Of a DNA stretch of 32,565 bases, positions 15,055 through 23,102 are shown in pieces (the first letter of the stretch is position 1; each line of letters begins with the position of its first letter). The stretch comes from Deltaproteobacteria bacterium (GTDB taxonomy: Bacteria; Desulfobacterota; Desulfobacteria; Desulfobacterales; ETH-SRB1): contig JAJSZT010000042.1 in NCBI GenBank assembly GCA_030272815.1, forward strand, positions 1 through 32,565, in the 5' to 3' direction. A program made the position numbers and the translations under genes. The notes under the pieces are model-generated. The model saw nothing but the letters and a program-made list of their open reading frames with translations. It did no database searches and had not been told where the DNA came from.

Positions 15055-16887
15055 ATGCCAACAAGTTTGAACGATAAATTATCCGGCACGCCCAATGATC
15101 CTGGTGTCTATCTTATGAAGGATGCTGAAGGAAAAGTTATCTATGTGGGCAAGGCCAAAAACCTTAAAAAAAGGCTTTCCTCATATTTCAAAGAATCCGG
15201 CCAGAAAGAATCCAGACAGATAGATTTGAAAACAAGGGTTCTGGTTAAAAAAGTTTCAAGTTTTGATACAATTATAACAAGGACCGAAAAAGAGGCGCTG
15301 ATCCTCGAATCGAATCTTATCAAACAATACAGGCCAAGGTATAACGTGATTCTGAAGGATGACAAAAGATATCCTTCGTTGCGTCTGGATATAAAAAGTC
15401 AGTATCCAGGCCTGAATATTGTTAGAAAAATTGAAAAAAACGGCGCGCAGTACTTCGGCCCTTTTTCATCTTCCCAGGCTGTTCGACAGACTTTAAAAAT
15501 AATCCACAAGACATTCAAACTTCGCAAATGTAAAACAAAAAAATTTAAAGAAAGGTCACGTCCATGCCTTAACTATCAAATAGACACATGCCTCGCGCCA
15601 TGCTGTCTGGATGTTGATGACAAAACTTATAATGAAATTGTTAAAGAAGTTGTTCTGTTTTTAAAAGGGAGGACTCCTGAGCTTATTAAAAAAATAAAAA
15701 AACAGATGACATCTGCAGCTAGAGATCAGGACTATGAAAGAGCTGCTGTGCTCAGAGACAAGATTTTTGCACTTGAAAAAATTCTTGAAAAACAGGTTGC
15801 AGTAACTACTGACTTTAAAGACAGAGATGTAATTGCCATTGCTGATTCCCCTGAAATTTCACTCATAGCTCTGCTTTTCGTCCGTGGCGGATATCTTTTG
15901 GGGAAAATGCGTTTCAGTTTTACAAAAACCATGTCAACAAAAGCAGAAATGGTTAGTGCATTTATCAGGCAGTATTATGAAAAAACACATTTTATTCCCC
16001 AAGAGATCCTTGTCCCGATCCACTTAGAAGATACTTGCGTGCTTGAAGAGTTGTTAACTGCCATAAATCAAAAGAAAGTCAGGATCCTGTATCCCAGAAG
16101 AGGGGAAAAGGCCCAACTTGTTAAGATGGCGGCACATAATGCACAAAACAGTCTAAAAGATCTGACAGCTTCTACTGATGCTGCAATTGACATTTCCGTC
16201 AGACTTCAAAAAAGGCTCAGAATGGACAAAATGCCGGAACGTATAGAATGCTTTGACAACTCCAATATATCCGGGACAGAGCCTGTGGCAGGTATGGTAG
16301 TTTTTGAAAACGGCAAACCCAATAAGTCCTTATATCGTAAATACAAAATAAAAACAGTTGATAAACAAAACGACTATGCATACATGGCTGAAATACTTGC
16401 CAGACGATATGGCAAAGGGGAAAAATCAAAGCCTTATCCTGATCTGCTTGTAGTAGATGGTGGCAAGGGGCATCTGAATATTGCTTTATCAATTATAAAA
16501 AAATTTAAACTTGAAAAAAACTTTGAAATAATAGGTATAGCAAAAAAAGATGTAACCAGGGGAGAGACAAACGATAAGGTTTATCAGCCGGGCAGGGCAA
16601 ACCCTGTTAACTTCGGCAGGGAAGGGGATCTCCTTCTATTTTTACAAAAAATAAGGGATGAGGCTCACCGCTTTGCGATTTCTTTTCATCGTAAACGTAG
16701 AGACAAGAAATCTATACATTCTGTCCTTGATACTGTTTCCGGTATAGGCAAAAAAAGGAAAGAAACACTTCTTAAACATTTCGGAAGTATTGATAATATA
16801 CGTAAGGCAACACTTGAAGAACTTGTATCTCTGCCGGGAATAAATTATGATGTCGCAAGAGCTGTAAAATCAGTTCTTGCCGGCTGA
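15055..16887 (+). CDS. uvrC: UvrABC excinuclease subunit C
   Basis: 610 residues. GIY-YIG nuclease domain at about 14-95 (PGVYLMKDAEGKVIYVGKAK, NLKKRLSSYF) for the 3' incision; UVR motif (ARDQDYERAAVLRDKI) near 225-240 for UvrB contact; the RNase H-like 5'-incision domain (ECFDNSNISGTEPVAGMVVF, then LLVVDGGKGHLNIAL); and C-terminal tandem HhH (SGIGKKRKETLLKHFGS, LVSLPGI). Length and motifs are normal. It completes a uvrB-uvrC pair; uvrA is not in the window. Confidence 0.97.
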   Translation: MPTSLNDKLSGTPNDPGVYLMKDAEGKVIYVGKAKNLKKRLSSYFKESGQKESRQIDLKTRVLVKKVSSFDTIITRTEKEALILESNLIKQYRPRYNVILKDDKRYPSLRLDIKSQYPGLNIVRKIEKNGAQYFGPFSSSQAVRQTLKIIHKTFKLRKCKTKKFKERSRPCLNYQIDTCLAPCCLDVDDKTYNEIVKEVVLFLKGRTPELIKKIKKQMTSAARDQDYERAAVLRDKIFALEKILEKQVAVTTDFKDRDVIAIADSPEISLIALLFVRGGYLLGKMRFSFTKTMSTKAEMVSAFIRQYYEKTHFIPQEILVPIHLEDTCVLEELLTAINQKKVRILYPRRGEKAQLVKMAAHNAQNSLKDLTASTDAAIDISVRLQKRLRMDKMPERIECFDNSNISGTEPVAGMVVFENGKPNKSLYRKYKIKTVDKQNDYAYMAEILARRYGKGEKSKPYPDLLVVDGGKGHLNIALSIIKKFKLEKNFEIIGIAKKDVTRGETNDKVYQPGRANPVNFGREGDLLLFLQKIRDEAHRFAISFHRKRRDKKSIHSVLDTVSGIGKKRKETLLKHFGSIDNIRKATLEELVSLPGINYDVARAVKSVLAG

Positions 16888-17176
16888 ACAGACTTATGTT
16901 GGGCTATTGCAGAAATAATTTTACCACAGAGCTCACAGAGCACACTGAGGTTTTTTATTTCTCGTTCCCATGCTCCAGCGTGGGAATGCATACCATATGG
17001 GTTCCCACGCTGGAGCATGGGAACCAGGCAATGTGCTTGCAAATTCTTCCTGTTCAATACGCCACGCAAATTTTGTTTTGAACCGCAGAATTTCGAACAA
17101 GGAATAATGAATATCGAAGTAATGGAAAACCTTATTAAACTTCATAATTCGACATTCCTTGTTCGATATTCAATAT
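16888..17176. repeat. uvrC-mdh convergent spacer with two inverted-repeat elements
   Basis: It opens with ttaccacagagctcacagag (16921-16940). A perfect 23 bp inverted repeat follows: gttcccatgctccagcgtgg..gaa (16964-16986) against ttcccacgctggagcatggg..aac (17002-17024), loop tgcataccatatggg. A second imperfect inverted repeat has arms of 'tcgaacaaggaat' words (17092-17121 and 17137-17170), ending at the mdh stop. Both genes point into this region, so the hairpins may help end both transcripts, although no clear T-tract is attached. Confidence 0.6.
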
Positions 17177-18100
17177 TTAATTAATTTTCAATACAAGTTC
17201 CTGAACTGCATCAGCCGATTTTCGTAGAGCTGCGCTCTCCTCGTCAGTAAGTGTAATCTGTATAATTTCTTCTATGCCGTTTGAGCCTAATTTTACAGGA
17301 ACCCCTATAAAAAGATCGTTTATTCCATACTCGCCTTCAAGATATGCTGCACATGGAAGAATCTTCTTTTTGTCCTTAAGAACAGCTTCAGCCATTTCTA
17401 CAGCCGCAGATGCCGGAGCATAGTAGGCGCTTCCTGTTTTTAAAAGCCCTACAATTTCAGCCCCGCCCTTCCTGGTTCTTTCAATTAGAGCATCAATTCT
17501 CTCCTTTGAAATCAATTCAGTAACAGGTATTCCAGCAACAGTTGAATAGCGCGGCAAGGGTACCATTGTATCGCCATGTCCGCCTAAAACAAATGCGTGC
17601 GTATTTTCAACAGAGACATTAAGTTCCATTGATATAAAAGCCCTGAACCTGGCCGAGTCTAATACTCCGGCCATACCGATTACTCTATTCCTGGGGAAAT
17701 TGCTTGCCTTATAAGCAACATGACACATAGCATCAAGAGGGTTGCTGACAATAATAAGGACAGCATCAGGGGAAAATCGTGCTATCTGTTCGGTGACGCT
17801 TTTCATAATCTTTGCATTGGTGCTTAAAAGATCATCACGACTCATTCCGGGCTTTCTTGCTATACCTGCTGTAATGATAACAACATCGGACTTTTCTGAA
17901 GCCTCATAATTATTGCTGCCAATAAGACTGGCATCATGTTTTTCAATCGGCGCCGCCTCCGCAAGGTCAAGAGCTTTTCCCTGAGGCACACCTTCAATAA
18001 TATCAATCAATACAACATCACATAGTTCTTTTTCAGCCAGACGCTGCGCTGTAGTAGCTCCTACATGGCCTGCTCCGACCACGGTTACTTTCTTATCCAT
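17177..18100 (-). CDS. mdh: Malate dehydrogenase, LDH-like type
   Basis: 307 residues. NAD-binding GAGHVGATT (9-17) and [17 protein letters not shown] (76-92), whose R82 and R88 with M87 fit malate/oxaloacetate rather than lactate. N120 lies in IIVSNPLD; R151 is the substrate-binding arginine; catalytic H175 is in GGHGDTMVP. Oxidises malate to oxaloacetate with NAD, or the reverse, in the TCA cycle, in the cytoplasm. The start is fixed by AAGGAG six bases upstream of ATG 18100 on the minus strand. It stands alone between two repeat-rich spacers. Confidence 0.95.
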   Translation of the reverse strand: MDKKVTVVGAGHVGATTAQRLAEKELCDVVLIDIIEGVPQGKALDLAEAAPIEKHDASLIGSNNYEASEKSDVVIITAGIARKPGMSRDDLLSTNAKIMKSVTEQIARFSPDAVLIIVSNPLDAMCHVAYKASNFPRNRVIGMAGVLDSARFRAFISMELNVSVENTHAFVLGGHGDTMVPLPRYSTVAGIPVTELISKERIDALIERTRKGGAEIVGLLKTGSAYYAPASAAVEMAEAVLKDKKKILPCAAYLEGEYGINDLFIGVPVKLGSNGIEEIIQITLTDEESAALRKSADAVQELVLKIN

Positions 18101-18521
18101 ATAATTCTCCTTAACGCCCTTCGGACGAGCTGTTAGTTGTTAGCCGATAGCTGTTAGTTGTTAGTTGTTAGCTTTCATTTTGTCAATACATTTAGGTAAC
18201 TGTTCACGGGTTCAGAGGTTCAAGGTTCTGGATTAGTGAAGGTTAACGAATCCATAAATTCTCCATTATTGACAATAATTATAAAATCATGGATATTAGT
18301 CTGGAAACTTTTTGAGCTGTGCAGTTAGGCTGAAGGCCATGCATGTTTAAAGTGGGCTATATTCACCGCAGAGCCGCGGAGGACGCAGAGTAAGATGATT
18401 TTTCCTTTGCCGTTTGCTTTCCGCCCCCTCATCGGAAAGCAAAATAAAGATAAACTCTGCGTTCTCTGCGCCTCTGCGGTGAATTATTACGTTTTTTATA
18501 GTTACAGAAAGGACAAACACC
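18101..18521. other. Divergent mdh-purC spacer: promoters and a hairpin element
   Basis: Near mdh there is a tandem tgttagttgttagc tract (18131-18172). A possible mdh promoter on the minus strand has TTGACA at 18186-18181. Toward purC, TTGACA at 18269-18274 with GATATT 17 bp later (18292-18297) is a candidate promoter. The element at 18361-18484 has arms attcaccgcagagccgcgga and on, pairing with the run ending cctctgcggtgaat. An inner hairpin TTTGCTTTCCG...CGGAAAGCAAA (18413-18443) lies at its middle. It would be in the purC leader. Confidence 0.5.
18269..18297 (+). promoter_or_regulatory. Candidate sigma-70-type promoter for purC
   Basis: TTGACA (18269-18274), 17 bp, then GATATT (18292-18297; 4 of 6 to TATAAT), about 225 bp before the purC ATG. 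It would place the 18361-18484 hairpin element in the purC 5' leader. Support is sequence match only. Confidence 0.35.
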
Positions 18522-19418
18522 ATGGAACAAATCGTATTTGAAACTGATTTTCCAAAATTAAATTTACTAAAACGAGGAAAGGTAAGAGATATGTACGATC
18601 TTGGCGAAACTCTCTTAATGGTCGCCACTGATCGAATCTCAGCATTTGATGTGATAATGCCTGATCCAGTGCCGGAAAAAGGAAAAATTCTTACACAGAT
18701 TTCCCTGTTCTGGTTTGATGTAATGAAGCCTGTTATATCTAATCATATTATTTCCAGTAATGTTGACGACTATCCTGAGATCTGCAAACCTTACGCAGAA
18801 ATGCTTCGCGATAGGAGCATGCTTGTAAAAAAAGCCAAACCCCTTCCTATTGAATGCGTTGTAAGGGGTTATATATCCGGGTCGGGCTGGAAATCCTATC
18901 AGGAATCAGGGATTGTCTGCGGTATAAAACTGCCTGATGGTTTACAAGAATCTGAAAAGCTCCCTGAACCTGTTTTTACACCTTCAACAAAGGAAGAGGT
19001 TGGTATTCATGATGTAAACATTAATTTTGAAGAAGCTGTAAAAATAGTAGGCAGAAGCCTCGCAGAAAAGGTAAAAGAGATAAGTCTTTCAATTTATAAA
19101 AAAGGGGCTGAACTGGCTGATAAAAAGGGCATAATAATTGCGGATACAAAATTTGAATTTGGCATTTTTGAAAATAATATTATTCTTATAGATGAAATAC
19201 TGACCCCTGATTCATCCAGGTTCTGGCCCAAAGAGTCTTACAGTCCTGGTCAGTCGCAAAAGAGTTACGACAAACAATATTTAAGAGATTATCTTATTTC
19301 AATCAACTGGGACAAATTACCACCAGCTCCTTTTCTTCCAAAAGAAGTAGTCAAAAATACACGTGAAAAATATCTTGATGCATTAAACCTGATTACCGGG
19401 AAAAGTTATGGACTTTGA
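18522..19418 (+). CDS. purC: Phosphoribosylaminoimidazole-succinocarboxamide synthase
   Basis: 298 residues of the longer SAICAR synthetase type. Motifs: [75 protein letters not shown] and [13 protein letters not shown]. Joins aspartate to CAIR with ATP in purine synthesis, in the cytoplasm. GAAAGGA precedes ATG 18522. The last 11 nt overlap the ParB-like gene, so the two are probably translated together. Confidence 0.96.
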   Translation: MEQIVFETDFPKLNLLKRGKVRDMYDLGETLLMVATDRISAFDVIMPDPVPEKGKILTQISLFWFDVMKPVISNHIISSNVDDYPEICKPYAEMLRDRSMLVKKAKPLPIECVVRGYISGSGWKSYQESGIVCGIKLPDGLQESEKLPEPVFTPSTKEEVGIHDVNINFEEAVKIVGRSLAEKVKEISLSIYKKGAELADKKGIIIADTKFEFGIFENNIILIDEILTPDSSRFWPKESYSPGQSQKSYDKQYLRDYLISINWDKLPPAPFLPKEVVKNTREKYLDALNLITGKSYGL

Positions 19419-20433
19419 AAACAATCAGGTTCCACTGTCACTTATAGATTCAAAGGATCAAACCTTTCGAATTACAACAGAGACAGGCATAGATGATCTT
19501 TTAGATTCTATTAAGAATGTGGGTTTGATAAATCCCCCGATATTAATAAAAAAAAAGTCAAAGTATACCATCATATGCGGTTTCCGCCGAATTGCGGCAT
19601 GCCGGATACTTGGTTTGTTGAATATTGAGGCAAAAATTCCGGGCTCAAACGCTAATGAGCTTGACTGCCTTAAATTTGCAATAACAGACAATTCATTCCA
19701 AAGGCCGCTCAACCTGATTGAACAGTCCAGAGCACTCTTCATGCTTTCCGGCTTTTTTAAAGATATTACAAGTCTCGCTGACGCAGCGTCATCACTTGGT
19801 TTGCCGCGTAATCCATCTCTTATAAAGAAAATAATAAATATCTATCATCTTCCATCGCCCATTCAAAACTGCGTACTATCCAACATTATTTCTCTTTCAA
19901 TGGCGGTGGAACTCGGTAGATTTGAAAAAGATGCCGGAATTACTTTTGCCGAAATTTTCAATGACCTTAAACTGGGGCTGAACAAGCAAAAAGAACTAAT
20001 AACACTGATTAATGAAATTTCTCTTCGCGAGAACATTCCAGTTATGAAAGTTGTTCAAGAAAGCGATTTCCAGGAAATTCTGCAAAATGATGAGTTTGAT
20101 CGAACTAAAAAAACCGAAAAATTAAGATTTTATTTAAAAAAGAGACGTTACCCCTCAATCACTCGTGCTGAAGAGAAATTTAAAGAACTTGTTAAAGAAT
20201 TAAAGCTCGGAAACAATATGAAACTGATTCCTCCAAAAAATTTTGAGGGCAATACATTTATTATAAAATTATACTTCAATAACCTGAAAGATCTTCAGGC
20301 TCACGCGGATACTCTTGAGGAAATCCTGCAAAATCCCAATTTCAAAAAACAGGTGTCAGGCATAGGGGATCAGGGATCAGGTGAACCGCAGAATTTCTAC
20401 AACCCCGTCCCCTTTTGCCTTCCGCTCAGCTAA
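19408..20433 (+). CDS. ParB-like nuclease-domain protein with repeat-derived C-terminus
   Basis: 341 residues. The ParB/Spo0J N-terminal domain covers about 8-95 ([27 protein letters not shown], then [13 protein letters not shown], the arginine patch that in ParB binds CTP). A KorB-like helix-turn-helix region follows near 115-150 ([20 protein letters not shown]). The C-terminal 26 or so residues (after KKQVSG) come from the repeat words ggggatcagggatcaggtga and accgcagaatttc, which also occur in the spacer near 12665-12697, so the original stop was probably lost and the frame now runs to 20433. It overlaps purC by 11 nt. It is not next to parA, so a chromosomal gene-regulatory or accessory role is as likely as segregation. 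Confidence 0.75.
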   Translation: MDFENNQVPLSLIDSKDQTFRITTETGIDDLLDSIKNVGLINPPILIKKKSKYTIICGFRRIAACRILGLLNIEAKIPGSNANELDCLKFAITDNSFQRPLNLIEQSRALFMLSGFFKDITSLADAASSLGLPRNPSLIKKIINIYHLPSPIQNCVLSNIISLSMAVELGRFEKDAGITFAEIFNDLKLGLNKQKELITLINEISLRENIPVMKVVQESDFQEILQNDEFDRTKKTEKLRFYLKKRRYPSITRAEEKFKELVKELKLGNNMKLIPPKNFEGNTFIIKLYFNNLKDLQAHADTLEEILQNPNFKKQVSGIGDQGSGEPQNFYNPVPFCLPLS

Positions 20434-20665
20434 AAACATTTTCATTAGCGATTGATATGGGATGTCACGTTTATTGGCCAATACCTTAAGTTCTTCGATC
20501 ATCAATTCAGGTAAGCGCAAGGAGATTTTTTTAAGGGAAGGTTTCAGGTTTGGAAGAACAGTTTTCTTGGCTTTTTTCCCAATCAATATATTCGGTTGAA
20601 TCAGCGGTTGCCCAAAACTCACGTTCTTTATCCTCAGATTTGAATTTTGGAATCTTTTTTTTCAT
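20377..20665 (-). pseudogene. CopG-type antitoxin gene, frameshifted and 3'-truncated (copy 1)
   Basis: From ATG 20665 the frame reads MKKKIPKFKSEDKEREFWAT, ADSTEYIDWEKS..., the N-terminus of the CopG-type antitoxin usually paired with BrnT-like toxins. The rest of the protein (KKTVLPNLKPSLKKISLRLP, then [20 protein letters not shown]) is in another frame. One extra A in the six-A run (T6 at 20572-20577 on the plus strand) separates them: with five A the joined sequence is IDWEKAKKTVLPNL. The true C-terminus after LAER is replaced by unrelated residues up to 20377. A 141 bp part (20423-20563) is duplicated at 22693-22833. Upstream, the frame 20666-20746 (LIATRRIAEITRRLNPN) may be the tail of a lost BrnT-like toxin, but this is weak. 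Confidence 0.7.
20423..20563. repeat. 141 bp direct repeat, copy 1 (partner 22693-22833)
   Basis: Bases 20423-20563 and 22693-22833 align without gaps with 3 differences in 141 that I can see (cag/caa, ttcagg/tttagg, tttgg/ttcgg). Both cover the ribbon-helix-helix half of the CopG-type antitoxin. The interval of 2.27 kb includes higBA and the Rcl-like gene. Such close copies imply recent duplication or recombination between two related TA loci. Confidence 0.9.
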
Positions 20666-20805
20666 ATTTGGATTAAGTCTCCGAGTGATTTCGGCAATTC
20701 TACGGGTTGCTATGAGATTATTAATAGCAGTTAAACACAAAATCATGATAAAGCTTCAAAGCTAGGACCCTGCTCGTCTGAGTGTATGGCGTTGTACCGC
20801 CAAAA

Positions 20806-21210
20806 TTAGAAAAACGTTGATGGTGATACGTTAAATCGCTTACTTAGTGTACGAATTTGGCGAACATTTAAACCACGTTTCCCTGAAATAACCTCAGATA
20901 CAACTCCCTGACTGCCCACTTCCGGGAGATCACTTTGTGTCAAACCATTTACTTCCATCAGGTATTTTAGAGCTTCTAATGGATTACCTTGTGAAAATGG
21001 ATAATGTTCATCTTCGTAAGATTCAATTAAGGTGCCGATAGTATCCATAAGGGAAGCTAACGGATGGCTTTCATTATTTCCAACCGCATCAATCAAGTGA
21101 TCTAATAAATTTACTAAATTATCGTATTCAGTTTTTGTTTGAGGAACAGAAAGTAGAGGCGCTAATGATCGCCACTGATTGGAAATTTTTTCCAAATTAT
21201 AAGTTTCCAT
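20806..21210 (-). CDS. higA: HigA-type antitoxin (XRE HTH, COG5499-like)
   Basis: 134 residues. The N-terminal helical region (YDNLVNLLDHLIDAVGNNES, HPLASLMDTIGTLIESYED) and C-terminal helix-turn-helix (ALKYLMEVNGLTQSDLPEVG, SQGVVSEVISGKRGLNVRQI) match the long HigA family. It follows higB with only 3 nt between stop and ATG. It would neutralise HigB and repress the operon at the palindrome just upstream of higB. Intact length. Confidence 0.9.
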   Translation of the reverse strand: METYNLEKISNQWRSLAPLLSVPQTKTEYDNLVNLLDHLIDAVGNNESHPLASLMDTIGTLIESYEDEHYPFSQGNPLEALKYLMEVNGLTQSDLPEVGSQGVVSEVISGKRGLNVRQIRTLSKRFNVSPSTFF

Positions 21211-21213
21211 AAA

Positions 21214-21501
21214 TTATTCCTTCCATTTGCCTTTATCATATTCTTTGTGCGTTAAAACATGTCGAATGTATATTTTTCGGCGATTGAAATGTATTGATGC
21301 AATCAAACGCACTTTGTTTCCGCCTATATCAAACATAGTAAATTTACCGACCATATCAGCGCTGGGAAAATAGTTTTTTAGTTCAGCAAATGAGTTGAAA
21401 TTATTGTTTTTTACGATTCGATACCATGTTTCTAATGCATTACGACAATTGGGATGTATTTTTGCAAATTGTTCAAGTCGTTTTTTCGTTATCACATGCA
21501 T
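21214..21501 (-). CDS. higB: HigB-type mRNA interferase toxin
   Basis: 95 residues (start MHVITKKRLEQFAKIHPNCR). RelE-fold HigB features: ALETWYRIVKNNNFNSFAEL, VGKFTMFDIGGNKVRLIASI, HFNRRKIYIRHVLTHKEYDK, with the basic and histidine residues of the active site. Toxin-first order is typical of higBA. HigB enzymes cut mRNA on the ribosome. ATG 21501 has no Shine-Dalgarno and the predicted promoter lies so close that the transcript may be leaderless. Confidence 0.92.
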   Translation of the reverse strand: MHVITKKRLEQFAKIHPNCRNALETWYRIVKNNNFNSFAELKNYFPSADMVGKFTMFDIGGNKVRLIASIHFNRRKIYIRHVLTHKEYDKGKWKE

Positions 21502-21507
21502 AATTTT

Positions 21508-21535
21508 TTATTATCTCATTACGAGATAATGTCAA
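21508..21535 (-). promoter_or_regulatory. higBA promoter and palindromic operator
   Basis: On the minus strand TTGACA (21535-21530) is followed 16 bp later by TAATAA (21513-21508). Between and over them lies a perfect inverted repeat ATTATCTC-attac-GAGATAAT (21510-21530). This is where HigA would be expected to bind. A start site about 7 nt after the -10 would fall on the higB ATG itself. Confidence 0.5.
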
Positions 21536-21578
21536 TACAAAAATATTAAGAGAGACGTTAATACATAGTGGGGCTAAT

Positions 21579-21594
21579 GGTGTCATGTGACACC
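21579..21594. promoter_or_regulatory. 16 bp palindrome GGTGTCATGTGACACC
   Basis: A perfect palindrome between higB and the Rcl-like gene, 150 bp before the latter's start. The half site TGTGACA loosely recalls Crp/Fnr-type sites. No direct evidence of function. Confidence 0.3.
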
Positions 21595-21744
21595 GAAGCC
21601 TTCAAAAATAAGCCTTTTTAAGAGATCATTAATAAGTTATAAGTTATCATTTTTCAATAAGCGAATGTTGATTGAGGTTTATCAGAATGAACAAACGGAA
21701 CATATTTTTTGAGAACCACTATAAATGTAAAAAAGGAAATTATA

Positions 21745-22266
21745 ATGAAAGTATTTTATGGCGCGGCAATTCAGGGCGCTCATGATAGAAAAGAACGAGC
21801 TCATATTCATAGAGCTATAATTAATGCAATAAAAAACAATGGCTATCGGGTTATAAGTGAGCACACTACAGGTGAAAGTTTTTATGAAACAGCTAATTTG
21901 CTGGAAAACTTTATAGGTTCACTTCCTCCCGTAGGTGAGGAGAGAACTGTTTTTGTTCGCAAAAAAATGATTGAGTTATTGGAAAGTGATATTGATGCAG
22001 CAATATTTGAAGTGTCAACTCCTAGCCTTGGAACAGGTATTGAGATTGCCCATGCATATTTGCGCTCCCGTATCGGTTTAAAACAAATTCCTGTTCTGGC
22101 ACTTTATCAGAAAAATTACTGGCCCAACAAACTGTCATCAATGATTAAGGGCATTACAGAACAGGAATTGCCGCATTTTAAAGTTATAGAATATGAAAAA
22201 CCTGAGGATGTGAATATAATAATACCTGAACTTCTTGATTCGTGTAACATTACTATTGACACTTGA
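21745..22266 (+). CDS. Rcl-like nucleoside 2-deoxyribosyltransferase-fold protein
   Basis: 173 residues from ATG 21745, which has AAAGGAA a few bases upstream; ATG/other starts back to 21709 lack a site. N-terminus MKVFYGAAIQGAHDRKE and the segment DIDAAIFEVSTPSLGTGIEI (82-101) match the Rcl / nucleoside 2-deoxyribosyltransferase superfamily: the glutamate in F-E-V (89) is the likely nucleophile, and S-L-G-x-G-x-E binds the phosphate or sugar. Rcl cleaves the base from deoxynucleoside 5'-monophosphates. It stands alone, divergent from higBA. Nucleotide-hydrolase folds of this kind also occur as effectors in defence loci, so both salvage and defence are possible. Confidence 0.7.
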   Translation: MKVFYGAAIQGAHDRKERAHIHRAIINAIKNNGYRVISEHTTGESFYETANLLENFIGSLPPVGEERTVFVRKKMIELLESDIDAAIFEVSTPSLGTGIEIAHAYLRSRIGLKQIPVLALYQKNYWPNKLSSMIKGITEQELPHFKVIEYEKPEDVNIIIPELLDSCNITIDT

Positions 22267-22304
22267 ATAGCTGGGTGATTTTTCGGTACGGGCGGCGGCG
22301 GATA

Positions 22305-22532
22305 TCAGGCTGAGGCTTGGTGTAATCTCTCTGCAAGCCAGATTTTGATAATTGACTGTCGGGGAAACACCGAGTCGCTTGGCCTCTTTATCCAGAGAAT
22401 GAATCATCCAGAGCGGGAAATCAACATTACTCTTTTTTGCTCCTGTTCAGGTCGTCTGGCTTTTGAAAGATCCAGGTGCTTTATAACGCTTTTTCCCTCA
22501 TCAAACTTTTTGTCAAAGTCTTTAGCTTTCAT
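22305..22532 (-). pseudogene. CopG/BrnA-type antitoxin gene with two frameshifts
   Basis: From ATG 22532: MKAKDFDKKFDEGKSVIKHL, DLSKARRPEQEQKRV, the N-terminus of a well-known antitoxin type. One base is then missing at GTAATG (22425-22430; GTAAATG would continue NVDFPLWMIHSLDKEAKRLG), and one C is extra in CCCC (22361-22364; CCC would continue VSRQSIIKIWLAERLHQA). With both corrected the frame runs to TGA 22307-22305 and gives a normal 75-residue antitoxin. As sequenced it stops after LISRSG. It overlaps the end of the BrnT-like remnant by 11 nt, the normal operon layout. Confidence 0.75.
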
Positions 22533-22632
22533 ATATTTCAATCTCCTCATCTCTCGCCAGGCGTACAGAGATAATCCTTATGGCCTCACCACGATATGTG
22601 ATAACTCCTGACCAGGGAGCTGGGAATGTATA
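22522..22632 (-). pseudogene. BrnT-like toxin, 3' remnant
   Basis: The last 36 codons of a reading frame ending at TAA 22524-22522 read SGVITYRGEAIRIISVRLAR then DEEIEIYES, matching the C-terminal strand and helix of BrnT-like RelE-fold toxins ('RIISARKATKxE..YE'). The N-terminal half is missing; the next DNA upstream belongs to the second CopG-type antitoxin fragment. The partner antitoxin gene follows with overlap. Confidence 0.5.
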
Positions 22633-22658
22633 CCGGTGACACCACAGTCTCTTCCTTA

Positions 22659-22833
22659 TCAACGGCTTGCTGACTTCAACTCCTGGTCGATACGCTCAAC
22701 TAAAAACATTTTCATTAGCGATTGATATGGGATGTCACGTTTATTGGCCAATACCTTAAGTTCTTCGATCATCAATTTAGGTAAGCGCAAGGAGATTTTT
22801 TTAAGGGAAGGTTTCAGGTTCGGAAGAACAGTT
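22659..22833 (-). pseudogene. CopG-type antitoxin fragment, 5'-truncated (copy 2)
   Basis: This copy keeps the C-terminal half (TVLPNLKPSLKKISLRLPKL, then [20 protein letters not shown] and a natural end IDQELKSASR at 22659) but has lost the N-terminus. Beyond 22833 the frame continues into unrelated sequence up to 22925. Copy 1 at 20377-20665 has the opposite loss (N-terminus kept, C-terminus gone), so the two look like products of one rearrangement. Confidence 0.7.
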
Positions 22834-23102
22834 CTCGGGGGTGGTAATTTGACTTGTTTATTAAAAACGCACTTTTTATGCTTGACAGAATGATTATAGG
22901 ATGTCAACCATTTACATACGGTCATAAATAACTGCGCATACTCGCCAGTGATTGGTGTTTGTGTGTTTATTGTGATCCCGTTATGCGCAAAAACTTATGT
23001 CCTTATGTATAACTAATTGACCAAATCAAAAAAACTTATAAAGCGATGGACGATCCCTCGTTCTTGTCCTTAGTAGATAAAATTTGAAAGGATAGAAAAA
23101 AT
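22834..23102. other. Intergenic, upstream of UPF0175/DUF3368
   Basis: No gene seen. It is AT-rich with possible promoter words (ttgacc at 23018-23023). The sequence gaaaggatagaaaaaat just before 23103 supplies the ribosome site of the next gene. Confidence 0.4.

Noticed and set aside
21579-21594. Crp/Fnr site assignment for the palindrome
   Set aside because: Only half of each consensus fits; kept as an unassigned palindrome.
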